Positions 1 to 8,459 of a stretch of 64,000 bases of DNA are shown piece by piece. The stretch lies in NCBI GenBank assembly GCA_010672825.2, contig JAAHFU020000002.1, forward strand, positions 1,934,001 through 1,998,000, given 5' to 3'. The DNA comes from Leptolyngbya sp. SIO1E4 (lineage in GTDB: Bacteria > Cyanobacteriota > Cyanobacteriia > Phormidesmidales > Phormidesmidaceae). A program made the translations under genes and the position numbers. The first letter of the stretch is position 1. Each line of letters begins with the position of its first letter. Under the pieces are notes generated by a model. The model made no database searches. It saw nothing but the letters and a program-made list of their open reading frames with translations, and had not been told where the DNA came from.

Positions 1-960
1 CGATCGCCGCATTATCTTTCTCCCAACCAGGCTAGAAACGTCGGTCTGCGGCGGGTCAAAACCCCCTATGTTGTCTTTGTTGATAACGACGTCGTATTTT
101 CTTCTGGTTGGTTAGGGGCTCTGGTGAACTGCGCCCAAGAAACGGGGGCAACTGTTGTGGGGTCTTTGGTATGCCAGTACAAACCGCTGCATACCATCAT
201 CCACTGCATCGGGGGGGACTATATGGCCTCAGAGGAGTACGCACGCTTTGCGCAGGGTGAGCAAGGCCCCAGAGGGACCCTGACAGATGCCGGACAGTGG
301 ACTATCCAAGAGAAGACCTATTTTCAAAACCACCCCATTGCTGAGATGAGCGATCAAATTCAGCGCCAGACCACGGGGTTCATCGAATTTCATGCCATGT
401 TGGTGCGCACCAGCATCTTTAACCGCATTGGTCTGTTGGATGAAGCGTTCTCTTGCACGAAAGAATATTTAGACTTTTGTATGACGGTCACTCGCGCAGG
501 CGGTCTCATCTACCTTGAACCCACGTCTGTCGTGACGTTTTTGACCCATCCTCCAGCCCCTGCCCTGGAGCGCGCCGATCTGCCCTACTTTATGCTGCGC
601 TGGAGTGATGAATGGGAACTCAACAGCCTGCTGCATTTCCAGAAAAAGTGGAACCTGACAGAAAGTAGCTACTTTCAAAAGCGCTATAAGAAGCTGGGGC
701 AGCGGCGACGGAAGGAAATGATTAAACCGATTGCGGCCCGGTTTTCATTCTTAGGGAAGCCCGCCACTAAGTGGATTGAGAAACGACTGTTTCAGTTAGA
801 GAAAGTTTTCAACCGCTATGTTTCTGCACGGCACCGTCGTTTGGTGGAGACTGCTGCTGTGTCAACGTCGGGAGATGCCAACATTCGCTTTCCAGAGGTG
901 GCTGAACAGAATGCGCCTGCGCCCTCTATGTCGTTTTCAACGGCAGCTCAATCTCATTAG
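1..960 (+). CDS. Family 2 glycosyltransferase, 5' end missing
   Basis: The reading frame is open from base 1, so the gene starts outside the window; 319 residues remain. The visible part has the GT-A nucleotide-sugar signature: SPNQARNVGLR followed by VVFVDNDVVF, whose DND is the metal-binding DxD-like motif, then an acceptor region with EFHAMLVRT and GLLDEAF. It is a close paralogue of the glycosyltransferase at 4985-6109, sharing PNQARNVGLR, LPYFMLRWSD and a basic RRR tail. GT2 enzymes transfer sugars from nucleotide-sugars to polysaccharides, lipids or proteins at the cytoplasmic side; the substrate cannot be read here. The C-terminal ~40 residues are low complexity. The family call is firm, the substrate unknown. 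Confidence 0.85.
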   Translation, partial: RSPHYLSPNQARNVGLRRVKTPYVVFVDNDVVFSSGWLGALVNCAQETGATVVGSLVCQYKPLHTIIHCIGGDYMASEEYARFAQGEQGPRGTLTDAGQWTIQEKTYFQNHPIAEMSDQIQRQTTGFIEFHAMLVRTSIFNRIGLLDEAFSCTKEYLDFCMTVTRAGGLIYLEPTSVVTFLTHPPAPALERADLPYFMLRWSDEWELNSLLHFQKKWNLTESSYFQKRYKKLGQRRRKEMIKPIAARFSFLGKPATKWIEKRLFQLEKVFNRYVSARHRRLVETAAVSTSGDANIRFPEVAEQNAPAPSMSFSTAAQSH

Positions 961-1003
961 CGGTGGGCTCGTTTTCAACGCGCGATTTTCGTGAGTGGGG
1001 CTA

Positions 1004-1019
1004 CCCCGCCTAGGCGGGG
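1004..1019 (+). terminator. GC-rich palindrome after the glycosyltransferase
   Basis: CCCCGCCTAGGCGGGG is a perfect 16-base palindrome 44 bases after the glycosyltransferase stop. There is no following T-run, so it is at best a weak or factor-dependent terminator, or an mRNA 3'-end stabiliser. Confidence 0.35.
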
Positions 1020-1112
1020 CGTGCCCGATGCGCCCCGATGCCCCTCATGTGTTGGGGTCATTGTGCAAGTTGTTGATGTTGATGTATTCACCTGTTTTTA
1101 GGAAGTGACACG

Positions 1113-2078
1113 ATGCTTTATCGCAAGTTTGGCAAAACTGGCTTTCAGGTTTCCGCTATGGGCTTAGGAACCTGGAATATTGGCAATCAGTGGGGTCATA
1201 TTGATGAAACGACTGCCATTGATACGGTTCGCAGCGCCGTGGAGCACGGTATCAACCTGATTGATACGGCGGAGTCCTATGGCATCCCGGCGGGGCTCTC
1301 GGAAGAACGGTTGGGTAAAGCCCTGACTGGCTTGCGCGATCGTGTTTATGTCGTCACCAAAATTGGGCGTTGGGGTCGACGCTCGGGGCAGATGGTGCCA
1401 ATGACCACCGTAGATATGGTGCGCCTGTGTACCCATGCGTGTCTCTATCGCCTGCGCACAGACTATGTGGATGTCATGCTGTGTCACGAAGGAAAGCTGT
1501 CTGATCCCAAAATGGCCGAGACTTATCTAGAGGGTTTTGAAACCCTCAAAGCACAAGGGCATATTCGTGCCTATGGGATCTCAACCGACAAACTTGAGGT
1601 GCTGAAGCTCTTTAACGCCAATGGCACCTGTAGCGTTGTTGAGGTGGACTATTCTCTGTTGAACCGTGGCCCTGATGAGGAGTTTTTACCCTATTGTCAG
1701 GAGCATGGCATTGCGGTGCTGGCCAGAGGGCCTCTCCATAAAGGGCTGCTGTCGGGTAAATATTCATCGGAGACGGTGTTTACTGATACGGTGCGCTCTG
1801 AGTGGTACGACAGCGATCGCGCTAAAGAAAAGCTAGCCCGCAAACTGACCAAGGTAGAAACCCTCAAAACGGCTTTGACCCCCGGCGAAGAAATGGTGAC
1901 GGCGGCTCTCCGCTTTGTCATTTCTCACCCTGTACAGCCAGTGGCGATCGCGGGTGCTAAGTCTCCGGCACAGGTAGCGATGAATGCTCAAGCGGGTAAT
2001 CGATTGCTTTCCCTAGAAGAGCGACAGCAGCTAGTTCGGTGGACGAAGCAGAAGAAAGACGACAAGGTTCTGGCTTAG
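1113..2078 (+). CDS. Aldo/keto reductase
   Basis: A 321-residue (alpha/beta)8-barrel NAD(P)H-dependent oxidoreductase that should reduce aldehydes or ketones to alcohols in the cytoplasm. The catalytic tetrad is visible: Asp51 and Tyr56 in DTAESYG, Lys83 in VVTKIG and His125 in MLCHEG. The C-terminal cofactor site reads AIAGAKSPAQV. Length is normal for the family. An AGGAAG ribosome site lies 7 bases before the ATG. It sits between two glycosyltransferase paralogues and a sulfotransferase, so a role on a sugar substrate is possible but only inferred. A decayed copy of its C-terminal part lies just downstream at 2343-2490. Confidence 0.93.
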   Translation: MLYRKFGKTGFQVSAMGLGTWNIGNQWGHIDETTAIDTVRSAVEHGINLIDTAESYGIPAGLSEERLGKALTGLRDRVYVVTKIGRWGRRSGQMVPMTTVDMVRLCTHACLYRLRTDYVDVMLCHEGKLSDPKMAETYLEGFETLKAQGHIRAYGISTDKLEVLKLFNANGTCSVVEVDYSLLNRGPDEEFLPYCQEHGIAVLARGPLHKGLLSGKYSSETVFTDTVRSEWYDSDRAKEKLARKLTKVETLKTALTPGEEMVTAALRFVISHPVQPVAIAGAKSPAQVAMNAQAGNRLLSLEERQQLVRWTKQKKDDKVLA

Positions 2079-2342
2079 AACGTGGGCAACAGCCCTGGTC
2101 GTGATAAGGTTTCAAGCTTCCTGGGTTCTGCTGGGATATGCCGAACGCTGTAACTCATACCCAGAACTTAGGGAGCTGATTGCTTATCTCTTCTGTTGGA
2201 GTGTCGACAAGGTAGCATGAACGATTGCATTGAAAATAGTAGACAAGATCTCTGGTTTCTGCTGAGCCAATTCGAAACAATCGAGTCATTCCTCAGAAGT
2301 CGAGGATCTGGTCGCCTTCATTTATTAAAGGGCTGACCCCTC

Positions 2343-2490
2343 AGCATCGGTAATGGCTGTGTCATTTCTCACTTGGCAAAGCGGATGGCGATCGCGGGCA
2401 CCTAGTCTCCCTAGCAGGTCGCCATTCATGCAAACGCAGGTAACCAGATACTTATGCCTACAGATGCCTACAGAAAGACAGCATTTGCCT
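2343..2490 (+). pseudogene. Decayed remnant of an aldo/keto reductase C-terminus
   Basis: Translating from base 2361 gives VISHLAKRMAIAGT, a stop, SP, another stop, then QVAIHANAGN. The intact reductase upstream has VISHPVQPVAIAGAKSPAQVAMNAQAGN (split here only by spacing), so the two align nearly position by position, including the HIP1-containing cofactor-site codons. Two in-frame stops and no start show it is dead. It looks like what is left of a tandem duplicate of the neighbouring gene, or of a relative. The rest of 2079-2519 holds nothing else I can recognise. Confidence 0.75.
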
Positions 2491-2519
2491 TGCTCAGAAA
2501 ACCTTAGACAAAAGCCTTC

Positions 2520-3404
2520 ATGCTATCTGACCAACCCATTAAATTGATATACATTGTCGGTACTGGCAACAGCGGGAGTACGCTGCTCGATTTGCTGCTA
2601 GGCTCTCATAGCCGTATCGAAAGCGGGGGTGAAATTTTCAAGTTTCCAGACTTCTTCTCTCTGGCTTCGCAACGGGCAGCCGATAAACAAGTGTGTACTT
2701 GTGGTGTCCATGTTAAAGATTGTGGCTATTGGCAGCGGGTTTGGCAACAGCTTCATCTAGGTAACAGCTCCATCAATCTAGATATCAATACTCAACATCA
2801 AAAAGCATTTGAAGAGAGAAACCTGCAGCTAATCTCTGCCTTGTTAGCGCTCTCTGGAAAAGCTATATTTTGCGACAGTTCGAAAGGGTTAGGCAGGCTT
2901 AAGCGGTTTTTAAAGTCCAAATTTTTTGATGTCACGATAGTGCATCTGGTCAGAGACGGGCGCGCCGTCAGTTTTAGTAGACAAAAGAAAGCCGCGAGAA
3001 AAGCAAATAGATCCGATCGCTGGAGCGAATATCAAGATAGTTACTTTAAAAGTCTTGCAGCCTGGAAAAGAGAGAACGCTAAGATCTATAGAAGACTCAG
3101 TACTGATCCTCGCTACTACTGCCTAAAATACGAAGATCTGGTGGCTGATCCTCATGGTAAGCTCACTGAAATTTTAGCCCCAATAGACCTGAAATTTGAA
3201 GATCAGCAGCTGGCATTTTGGCAGGCTACACATCACAACCTCAGCGGAAACCGGATGCGTCTGGGGCTAACCCCGAGTACTCCCCGAGTCATTCAGCGAG
3301 ACACTAGCTATCTGGAAAACCTGCCTTATTCTCAATGGTGGATGAGTAATCTTTATGCTTTTAGAGAACTGAAAATGTTTGGATATCCCCTATTGAGACA
3401 ATAA
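2520..3404 (+). CDS. Sulfotransferase family protein
   Basis: A 294-residue soluble P-loop protein of the PAPS-dependent sulfotransferase superfamily, which moves sulfate from PAPS to hydroxyl or amino groups of sugars, lipids or proteins. The 5'-phosphosulfate-binding loop is at the N-terminus (VGTGNSGSTLLDLLLGSHS, residues ~12-30), and the 3'-phosphate-binding part is IVHLVRDGRAVSFSRQ near residue 140. KYEDLVADP (~201) and a C-terminal RDTSYLENLPYSQWW fit the family. The ATG at 2520 places the loop where the family expects it. Base composition is more AT-rich than its neighbours, so it may be a later arrival. With two glycosyltransferases nearby, sulfation of an extracellular polysaccharide or glycolipid is plausible but unproven. 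Confidence 0.85.
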   Translation: MLSDQPIKLIYIVGTGNSGSTLLDLLLGSHSRIESGGEIFKFPDFFSLASQRAADKQVCTCGVHVKDCGYWQRVWQQLHLGNSSINLDINTQHQKAFEERNLQLISALLALSGKAIFCDSSKGLGRLKRFLKSKFFDVTIVHLVRDGRAVSFSRQKKAARKANRSDRWSEYQDSYFKSLAAWKRENAKIYRRLSTDPRYYCLKYEDLVADPHGKLTEILAPIDLKFEDQQLAFWQATHHNLSGNRMRLGLTPSTPRVIQRDTSYLENLPYSQWWMSNLYAFRELKMFGYPLLRQ

Positions 3405-3679
3405 ATATCAGTGTCCGTGAAAAATAAAGATGTCGAGAAAGGCAGACGGCAGACGGCAGACTGGCACCAGCAGTATTAAACTTCTGTCCAGTAAAACAGT
3501 GCTGAGAAACTGGATTGTGCATCAGGCATAATGACATTCTGTAAATAATACTTTTTCATATTAAAGATGAAGATTTTCTCACATGTATTTCAGAAAGATT
3601 TTATAAATTTGCCAGTAAATATTAATAGATAGCAAAAAATGTGCCCAGCGCTCAAAGTAGCCAATGCCCTGCAAATATA

Positions 3680-3772
3680 GCGGTGCATTTGGAGCCAGTA
3701 CACCCTAGACCCCAAACCCTAGACCCTGCCTTCACCAAAATGTACTGGATTGAGCTGAATAGGGCTATTTAG
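3680..3772 (-). repeat. Family C repeat (TAGGGT-type), reverse copy
   Basis: A short dispersed repeat whose minus strand carries GGGTCTAGGGTTTGGGGT. It is bounded by TATAGC-like ends. With the forward copy at 3832-3925 it forms an inverted pair: bases 3703-3726 match the complement of 3877-3900 at 23 of 24 positions. Confidence 0.75.
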
Positions 3773-3831
3773 TAGTCGCTGACCTGATTTGGAAAAGACT
3801 GAAAGCCATTTTGATTCCGAGTTAGATACAG

Positions 3832-3925
3832 CCTTTTTTGGCTGAGTGAGGTACATCCTGGTCGCAATAGGGTCTAGGGTCTAGGGTTTGGGGTCTAAGG
3901 CTAGTACTTCATCAGAGTGAGAAAT
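3832..3925 (+). repeat. Family C repeat, forward copy
   Basis: Same element as the copy at 3680 in the opposite orientation: AGCC...GAGTGAGGTACATCCTGGTCG, then the G-rich core GGTCTAGGGTCTAGGGTTTG. The stretch 3405-4445 has no convincing gene; it is filled by these repeats and AT-rich spacer. Confidence 0.75.
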
Positions 3926-4030
3926 GCGATATTGCACCTGCAGTGCTGGTTAGGGCAATCAGATTTCCTGGAATCCTGATGCAGCAGGGGTGTGATTTCT
4001 GCTTTCTGCCCTCTGCCTTTTGCGATATCA
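3926..4030 (-). repeat. Family D repeat (GGCAGAA-type), reverse copy
   Basis: On the minus strand it reads TATCGCAAAAGGCAGAGGGC..AGAAATCACACCCCTGC and ends in GATTGCCCTAACCAGCACTGC. The same arrangement recurs at 7624-7720, 35515-35615 and in part at 48430-48500. An open frame across this stretch is repeat-derived and was not called. Confidence 0.7.
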
Positions 4031-4445
4031 GGACGGTACCCGGTGTCTGAATAAAAATGGCCAGCGCTATCTTTACAGGATTCCAGCATCAATCGTGCTG
4101 GTTTGACAGAGTTTTCTGAGTCCTTGAGGTTATTGCTATCGCGCATCAGCAATACAAGGTTGCAAACTACCTACAGCGTTTCTGAATCCAGTGAGGTACA
4201 CAGCTCTACCTAGAATCCTTGATCTCAGGAAATAAGCTGTACCTCACCTAGAAAGGAAATGCTGTCAGCAGATTCTTCAAATGTGTAAATAGGTTCAGCT
4301 TACCTATGAGAATTTACTGCTGATGGTGTTGGTCACATCGGGTAACTCCATCAAAGCAGAGTCGAGTCTTCAGATTTTTATTGCGGCAGAGAAGCATCAA
4401 TCTCTGCTGAAGACAACCAGTATTTTGTTGATTTTGGAAGATTTC

Positions 4446-4811
4446 GTGAGCCAGAAAATTCACATTTATCTCCTTGCTTGGCCTATGGCTATGGTGTTGA
4501 CGTTAATCGCCACAGCCTTTCCAGCAGCTGCCAGCACGCGTATTCGTGGCGAGTTTGAATATGATGTTGATGAAGGCGAGATTAGCGAATGGCAAATTGG
4601 CCCAACTTTCACACTAGATGAGTCAGAGCAAACGGAACTAGAAATACCCATTGGGCAAGATGGTGATACGTGGCAGATTGTGCCTGAATTAACCTATGAA
4701 GCCGATTTAAATGATTTCAGTTTTGAATTTAGTGTGGGGGCTGAAATTCCCTTTTCAGGAGGAGAAGAAATTCAGCCCTTCGGCAGTATTGAGGGAAGTG
4801 TAGATTTCTGA
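4446..4811 (+). CDS. Small exported protein, possibly beta-rich
   Basis: I do not recognise the family. From a GTG at 4446 the product is 121 residues: a signal peptide (MSQKIHIYLLAWPMAMVLTL..) ending near the AAAS cleavage-like site, then ~90 acidic residues. The mature part alternates polar and hydrophobic residues (RGEFEYDV, TELEIPIG, FSFEFSVGAEIPF) and ends in F, as outer-membrane or periplasmic beta proteins do. GGAAG sits 5 bases before the GTG; an in-frame ATG at 4323 would bury the signal peptide under 41 extra residues, so I prefer the GTG. It stands alone between repeats and the next glycosyltransferase. Confidence 0.6.
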   Translation: MSQKIHIYLLAWPMAMVLTLIATAFPAAASTRIRGEFEYDVDEGEISEWQIGPTFTLDESEQTELEIPIGQDGDTWQIVPELTYEADLNDFSFEFSVGAEIPFSGGEEIQPFGSIEGSVDF

Positions 4812-4984
4812 TTTGACCATCCAGAACAATTGTTTTGTTAACGTCAATATCAGACAAGCGTTGACGGGTAAAATCCTTTTGAAATCAGGTGTTTGAGCAA
4901 AGATGAAGGTTTTCTCATATCGGTTTCATGGTGACTTTACAAAGGCCGTGGACGATAGTCTTATGTAGTTGGAGAGACTTAACT

Positions 4985-6109
4985 ATGACACCAACGGAAT
5001 TGGCGATCGCGCATAAACCTAAGGTGACGCTAGTCGTAGGCCCACGGGAGCGCTTTAGCTACACTCGCGAATGCCTTGAGAGCATTTATCAAGATACCGA
5101 CTATCCTTTCGATTTGGTCTTTGTTGATGTGTGCTCACCAGGCCCGATTCAGCGCTACATTACCCAAAAATCGCAAGAAAAATCTTTTAAGGTAATTCGC
5201 ACCGATCGGTATATTTCGCCCAACCAGGCTAGAAATGTGGGTCTACGCTACGTACTTAGCGACACCGACAGCAAATATGTCGTGTTTATTGAAAATGACG
5301 TCATTGTCAAAAAAGGCTGGCTCACTCAACTGGTGCAGTGTGCTGAAGAAACTGAAGCAGCGGTTGTCGGCCCGCTCACCTGCATTGGCCAACCCACTCA
5401 TCAGGTGATCCACAATGCTGGGGGACGTTCGTATATCAAGGTTGATACCAAGCACGGTTTACCCCGGCGCCGAATTCGCCAATCAGCTTACTTAACCGGC
5501 AGGGCGATCGCGGATGTCCCCGAAGAGCTGCGTCGCACCCAATGCGACTATGTGGAGTTTCACTGCATGCTGGCCCGCACCGCCATTTTTGAGAAAATCG
5601 GCCTGCTCGATGAAGGCATGATGGCAACCCGAGAACACATTGACTTTTGCTTCATGGTGACGGAAGCCGGAGGTACTGTGTACAGCGAGCGGGAAGCTGT
5701 GGTGACCACAGACACGCTAGGCATCGATGCGAATAAAGCTGGGCTGGTGGCGTGGTTTGGCAAGCTCGAATTGCCTGACTTTAAATGGTACGACCTGCCC
5801 TACTTTATGCTCCGCTGGAGTGATGCCTGGGATCTCGCCAGCCTGCACCATCTCCGCGACAAGTGGGGATTAACCGACAATGATAAGTACTTCAGACGCC
5901 GTTATGCAGGCTTAGGCAGTCGCCGCCGTGAGCTGCTGATTCACCCTATTGTTGACCGGCTCACCTTTGGCAAGGGCAGTCCCCAGCTTGAGAAACTGCT
6001 CATTGCTCTGGAGAAACGCGTAAACCGCTATTTCTATCATCGCTACACCCGCCGCCATCCTGCCGTTGCCCATCCTCCTCAACCGACTGTGATGCAGCAG
6101 ACGACATAG
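4985..6109 (+). CDS. Family 2 glycosyltransferase
   Basis: A complete 374-residue GT-A glycosyltransferase and the intact paralogue of the truncated gene at 1-960. VTLVVGPRERFSYTRECLESI (split motif) opens the fold, PNQARNVGLR follows, and VVFIENDVIVKKGW holds the END triad where the paralogue has DND. YVEFHCMLART and GLLDEGMMATREHIDF form the acceptor half, and LPYFMLRWSDAWDL plus a basic tail end it. The ATG at 4985 has GGAGAG 8 bases upstream; an in-frame start at 4928 lacks support. No membrane segments are seen, so it acts on the cytoplasmic side. Donor and acceptor cannot be inferred. Confidence 0.88.
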   Translation: MTPTELAIAHKPKVTLVVGPRERFSYTRECLESIYQDTDYPFDLVFVDVCSPGPIQRYITQKSQEKSFKVIRTDRYISPNQARNVGLRYVLSDTDSKYVVFIENDVIVKKGWLTQLVQCAEETEAAVVGPLTCIGQPTHQVIHNAGGRSYIKVDTKHGLPRRRIRQSAYLTGRAIADVPEELRRTQCDYVEFHCMLARTAIFEKIGLLDEGMMATREHIDFCFMVTEAGGTVYSEREAVVTTDTLGIDANKAGLVAWFGKLELPDFKWYDLPYFMLRWSDAWDLASLHHLRDKWGLTDNDKYFRRRYAGLGSRRRELLIHPIVDRLTFGKGSPQLEKLLIALEKRVNRYFYHRYTRRHPAVAHPPQPTVMQQTT

Positions 6110-6243
6110 CTAACTTGTATCTTTGGGCCTGTATCTTCTGGTCATTGTTCTGATTCGGGGTCGGCCTCGGGTCGACCTTTACTTTTGCCCCCAACGCTCA
6201 ATGCTTCATTTCTCCACTTCTCTGTTTACCCCCCCAAATCACT

Positions 6244-7434
6244 ATGCAGTTAACCTCTCTACCCACCCGCGTGATTTTCGTCCGCCACGGTCGCAGCACC
6301 TATAACGAACAGGGACGCTATCAGGGCAGTTCAGACCAGGCAGTGCTCACTGCTAATGGTCACCGCACGGCCCAGTTAGTCGGGCAAGCCCTACAGTCTG
6401 AGAAGATTCACGCTATCTACTCAAGCCCGCTCAAACGGGTACAGCAGACCGTAGATGCCATCTGCGATCAATTGCCTAGCAAGGCAATTCCGATGGATGT
6501 AAGGGATGATCTTCGTGAGATTGATTTACCTGCTTGGGAAGGATTGCCCTATAAAACAGTTCGCACTCATCAGGTAGATACTTACCGCTGTTGGATTGAG
6601 CGCCCCCATGAGTTTCAGATGGCACGGTGTCCTCACTCCTCCTTCGATGCAGAGCGGGCTGCCCCCGAATCCTTCTACCCTGTGCGCGATCTCTATGGGC
6701 GTGCTCAGCGATTTTGGCACACGGTTCTTCCTCAACATGCAGGTCAAACGCTGTTGGTTGTTAGCCACGGCGGTACCATTCACGCTCTTATCAGTACTGC
6801 CCTTGGCTTAACGCCTGAGCAGCACCACTGTTTGCAACAGTCCAACTGTGGTGTCAGTGTTCTAGAATTTCCCCCTGCAGCAAACTTTGCCCAGCTTTGT
6901 CAGCTGAATGATACTGGTGCGATTGGGGAATTGCTGCCTAAGCTGAAAGCCGGTAGGCAGGGGCTACGATTGCTGCTGCTTCCTGTGGAGCCCGAGATGC
7001 CACTCAACGGCGTTCCCGATTTTCTAGAAGAAATTCATCTCGACTTTAGTTTGCAAACCCACGGTCTCATTAGTGACTTTCAAACTGCTCAGCTGCTCAG
7101 TAACCATCCAGAAACGGTACAGCTTCAGGTGCAGCGAGAAGATTTTATTCAGGCTTGGCAACAGACGCTTAACCTACGTGGACAGCAATCAAGCGAGACC
7201 CTTTTAACTGGGCTGGTGATTGCTTCACCTGACAAAATCCAGGCGCTTTTGATGCAAATTATTGGAATTGCACCCCACGAAGATGATTTGTTGAGCCTGA
7301 ACCCCGGCAGAATGAGCGTTGTCCACTTTGCGAACTCACAGTCTCGCCCGATTCTGCAGGGGCTCAATATCTACACGAACTGCGTGAAACGTCACAACAG
7401 CGTGAGTCCGCATAACTTACTGGTTGCGGTGTAG
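6244..7434 (+). CDS. Histidine phosphatase family protein with degenerate second domain
   Basis: A 396-residue protein. Residues 1-~215 are a phosphoglycerate mutase-like histidine phosphatase: FVRHGRSTYNEQGRYQG holds the RHG phospho-acceptor (His15), DLREIDLPAWEG the acidic proton donor, and VVSHGGTIHAL the second catalytic His near 175. Residues ~240-390 look like a second copy of the same fold without its active site: there is no RHG, and LNPGRMSVVHF resembles only the fold's last strands. Such two-domain enzymes occur in cyanobacteria; substrates include sugar phosphates and phosphoserine. Substrate assignment is not possible here. It follows the glycosyltransferase by 134 bases. Confidence 0.85.
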   Translation: MQLTSLPTRVIFVRHGRSTYNEQGRYQGSSDQAVLTANGHRTAQLVGQALQSEKIHAIYSSPLKRVQQTVDAICDQLPSKAIPMDVRDDLREIDLPAWEGLPYKTVRTHQVDTYRCWIERPHEFQMARCPHSSFDAERAAPESFYPVRDLYGRAQRFWHTVLPQHAGQTLLVVSHGGTIHALISTALGLTPEQHHCLQQSNCGVSVLEFPPAANFAQLCQLNDTGAIGELLPKLKAGRQGLRLLLLPVEPEMPLNGVPDFLEEIHLDFSLQTHGLISDFQTAQLLSNHPETVQLQVQREDFIQAWQQTLNLRGQQSSETLLTGLVIASPDKIQALLMQIIGIAPHEDDLLSLNPGRMSVVHFANSQSRPILQGLNIYTNCVKRHNSVSPHNLLVAV

Positions 7435-7445
7435 GCTGTGCGAAG

Positions 7446-7556
7446 GTGTGAATATATGGCCCTATTCAGTTCAAGCCAGTACATTTTGGTGAAAGCAGGG
7501 TTTAGGGTTTGGGGTCTGGGGTGAACTTGATCCAAATGTACACCGCCATAGCGCGA
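7446..7556 (+). repeat. Family C repeat
   Basis: ATATGGCCCTATTCAG opens it, GGGTTTAGGGTTTGGGGTCT is the G-rich core, and ACCGCCATAG closes it, so the ends are imperfect inverted TATGGC sequences. Confidence 0.75.
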
Positions 7557-7615
7557 GCCATTTTGAGTCAGATACCGAGTGTCGCTTTGATGTTCAGTAC
7601 AGAATCAAAATGGCT
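7556..7615. repeat. Inverted repeat between two repeat elements
   Basis: AGCCATTTTGA at 7556-7566 is exactly complementary to TCAAAATGGCT at 7605-7615, giving an 11-bp stem with a 38-base loop between a family C and a family D element. Confidence 0.6.
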
Positions 7616-7623
7616 CTTAGCTG

Positions 7624-7720
7624 CGCCATAGCAAAGGGCAGAAGGCAGAAATCAAACCCTTACTGCACAATGATCCCAGGAAATCTGGTTGTCCTGACTA
7701 GCACTTCAGGCACTCGCGTA
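7624..7720 (+). repeat. Family D repeat
   Basis: Starts GCCATAGCAAAGGGCAGAAG, continues AAATCAAACCCTTACTGCAC and ends in CTGACTAGCACTTCAGGCAC. It matches the copy at 35515-35615 closely. An open frame on the plus strand here is repeat-derived. Confidence 0.7.
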
Positions 7721-7723
7721 TTG

Positions 7724-7867
7724 TCAGGCAGACAGCCATCTGCGCCACCAGGTTTCGCTGCGAATATCGACAAACGTACCGCAGTGGCTGCACTTTTTAA
7801 TGCCTCGAACGCCGATATGTTTAAGGTGAGTGTGTCCACATTCAGGACAGGGAGTTTGCTTTGCCAT
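7724..7867 (-). CDS. Small zinc-ribbon protein
   Basis: A 47-residue product beginning MAKQTPCPECGHTHLKHIG and continuing GIKKCSHCGTFVDI. Two CxxC knuckles 15 residues apart are the classic four-cysteine zinc ribbon, and the spacing is compact and regular, which argues against chance. The tail WWRRWLSA is basic and aromatic. No clear ribosome site precedes the ATG at 7867, and the frame could be extended 22 residues upstream. Function unknown; small zinc ribbons bind nucleic acid or protein partners. Its 3' end abuts a family D repeat. Confidence 0.55.
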   Translation of the reverse strand: MAKQTPCPECGHTHLKHIGVRGIKKCSHCGTFVDIRSETWWRRWLSA

Positions 7868-8124
7868 GGTTTTGCTAAAGGATGTTAGAGACTTAAGGGT
7901 TATTTCTCTTCTATCTTGTCGATTTGCTGGCAAGCGTTACCCCTTGGACACTACCCAAGCTGGCATAGCTTTTTCGAAAAACTTCTGAGAATTCACGGAT
8001 GCTACCTACCCTGGCAACTTCTGCTCCTTAAGCCAGATGATGAATTGTCTCTGGAGTCATCTCTTGTAGGAGGTAGCAATTGTGATCCGTAGAGGCGGGG
8101 GTTATCTGGGTGTTCTTTTGGCGG

Positions 8125-8385
8125 TTAAGTTTTGGGGGGCTCTGGCGGGGTAGGGGGCTGGGGCAAGTCTGCTAAAAGCCCGGAGTCGGCCATGAGTTTT
8201 GGCCATACCAGCAGGAAGAACCCCATCCAGGCAAGTATGGGCAGCGCCACTAGACCAGTGACCCAATAGCGGTGCAGAAGCAGCCAACTCCCTATGATCA
8301 GGCTGGTGCCGGTTAATAATATGGACCATGGTTGGCACCACCAAGGCTTATAGCTCCAGACACTTGGCGTTGTGCGATCGCCCAT
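8125..8385 (-). CDS. DUF6737 small membrane protein
   Basis: An 86-residue protein of a family I associate with cyanobacteria: SVWSYKPWWCQPWSILLTGT near the N-terminus, then two membrane helices (IIGSWLLLHRYWVTGLVAL and PILAWMGFFLLVW) and a Pro-rich tail. GGGAG lies about 8 bases before the ATG. Function is not known. It stands alone on the minus strand; 7868-8124 upstream and downstream spacer shows nothing else recognisable. Confidence 0.75.
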   Translation of the reverse strand: MGDRTTPSVWSYKPWWCQPWSILLTGTSLIIGSWLLLHRYWVTGLVALPILAWMGFFLLVWPKLMADSGLLADLPQPPTPPEPPKT

Positions 8386-8459
8386 CGCTTTGCTCCCTTA
8401 ACCCCTCACAGTTTAGTGTACGGGGGCAATCGCAGCAGGTGTGGCGGCAAAGTCCTGAT

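Noticed and set aside
2353-2547. Open frame of 64 codons before the sulfotransferase
   Set aside because: It crosses the decayed reductase remnant in another frame and overlaps the sulfotransferase start.
3901-4152. Minus-strand open frame of 83 codons
   Set aside because: Mostly family D repeat; similar frames arise at other repeat copies.
7610-7888. Plus-strand open frame of 92 codons
   Set aside because: Made of family D repeat and the complement of the zinc-ribbon gene, whose CxxC pattern is far more protein-like.
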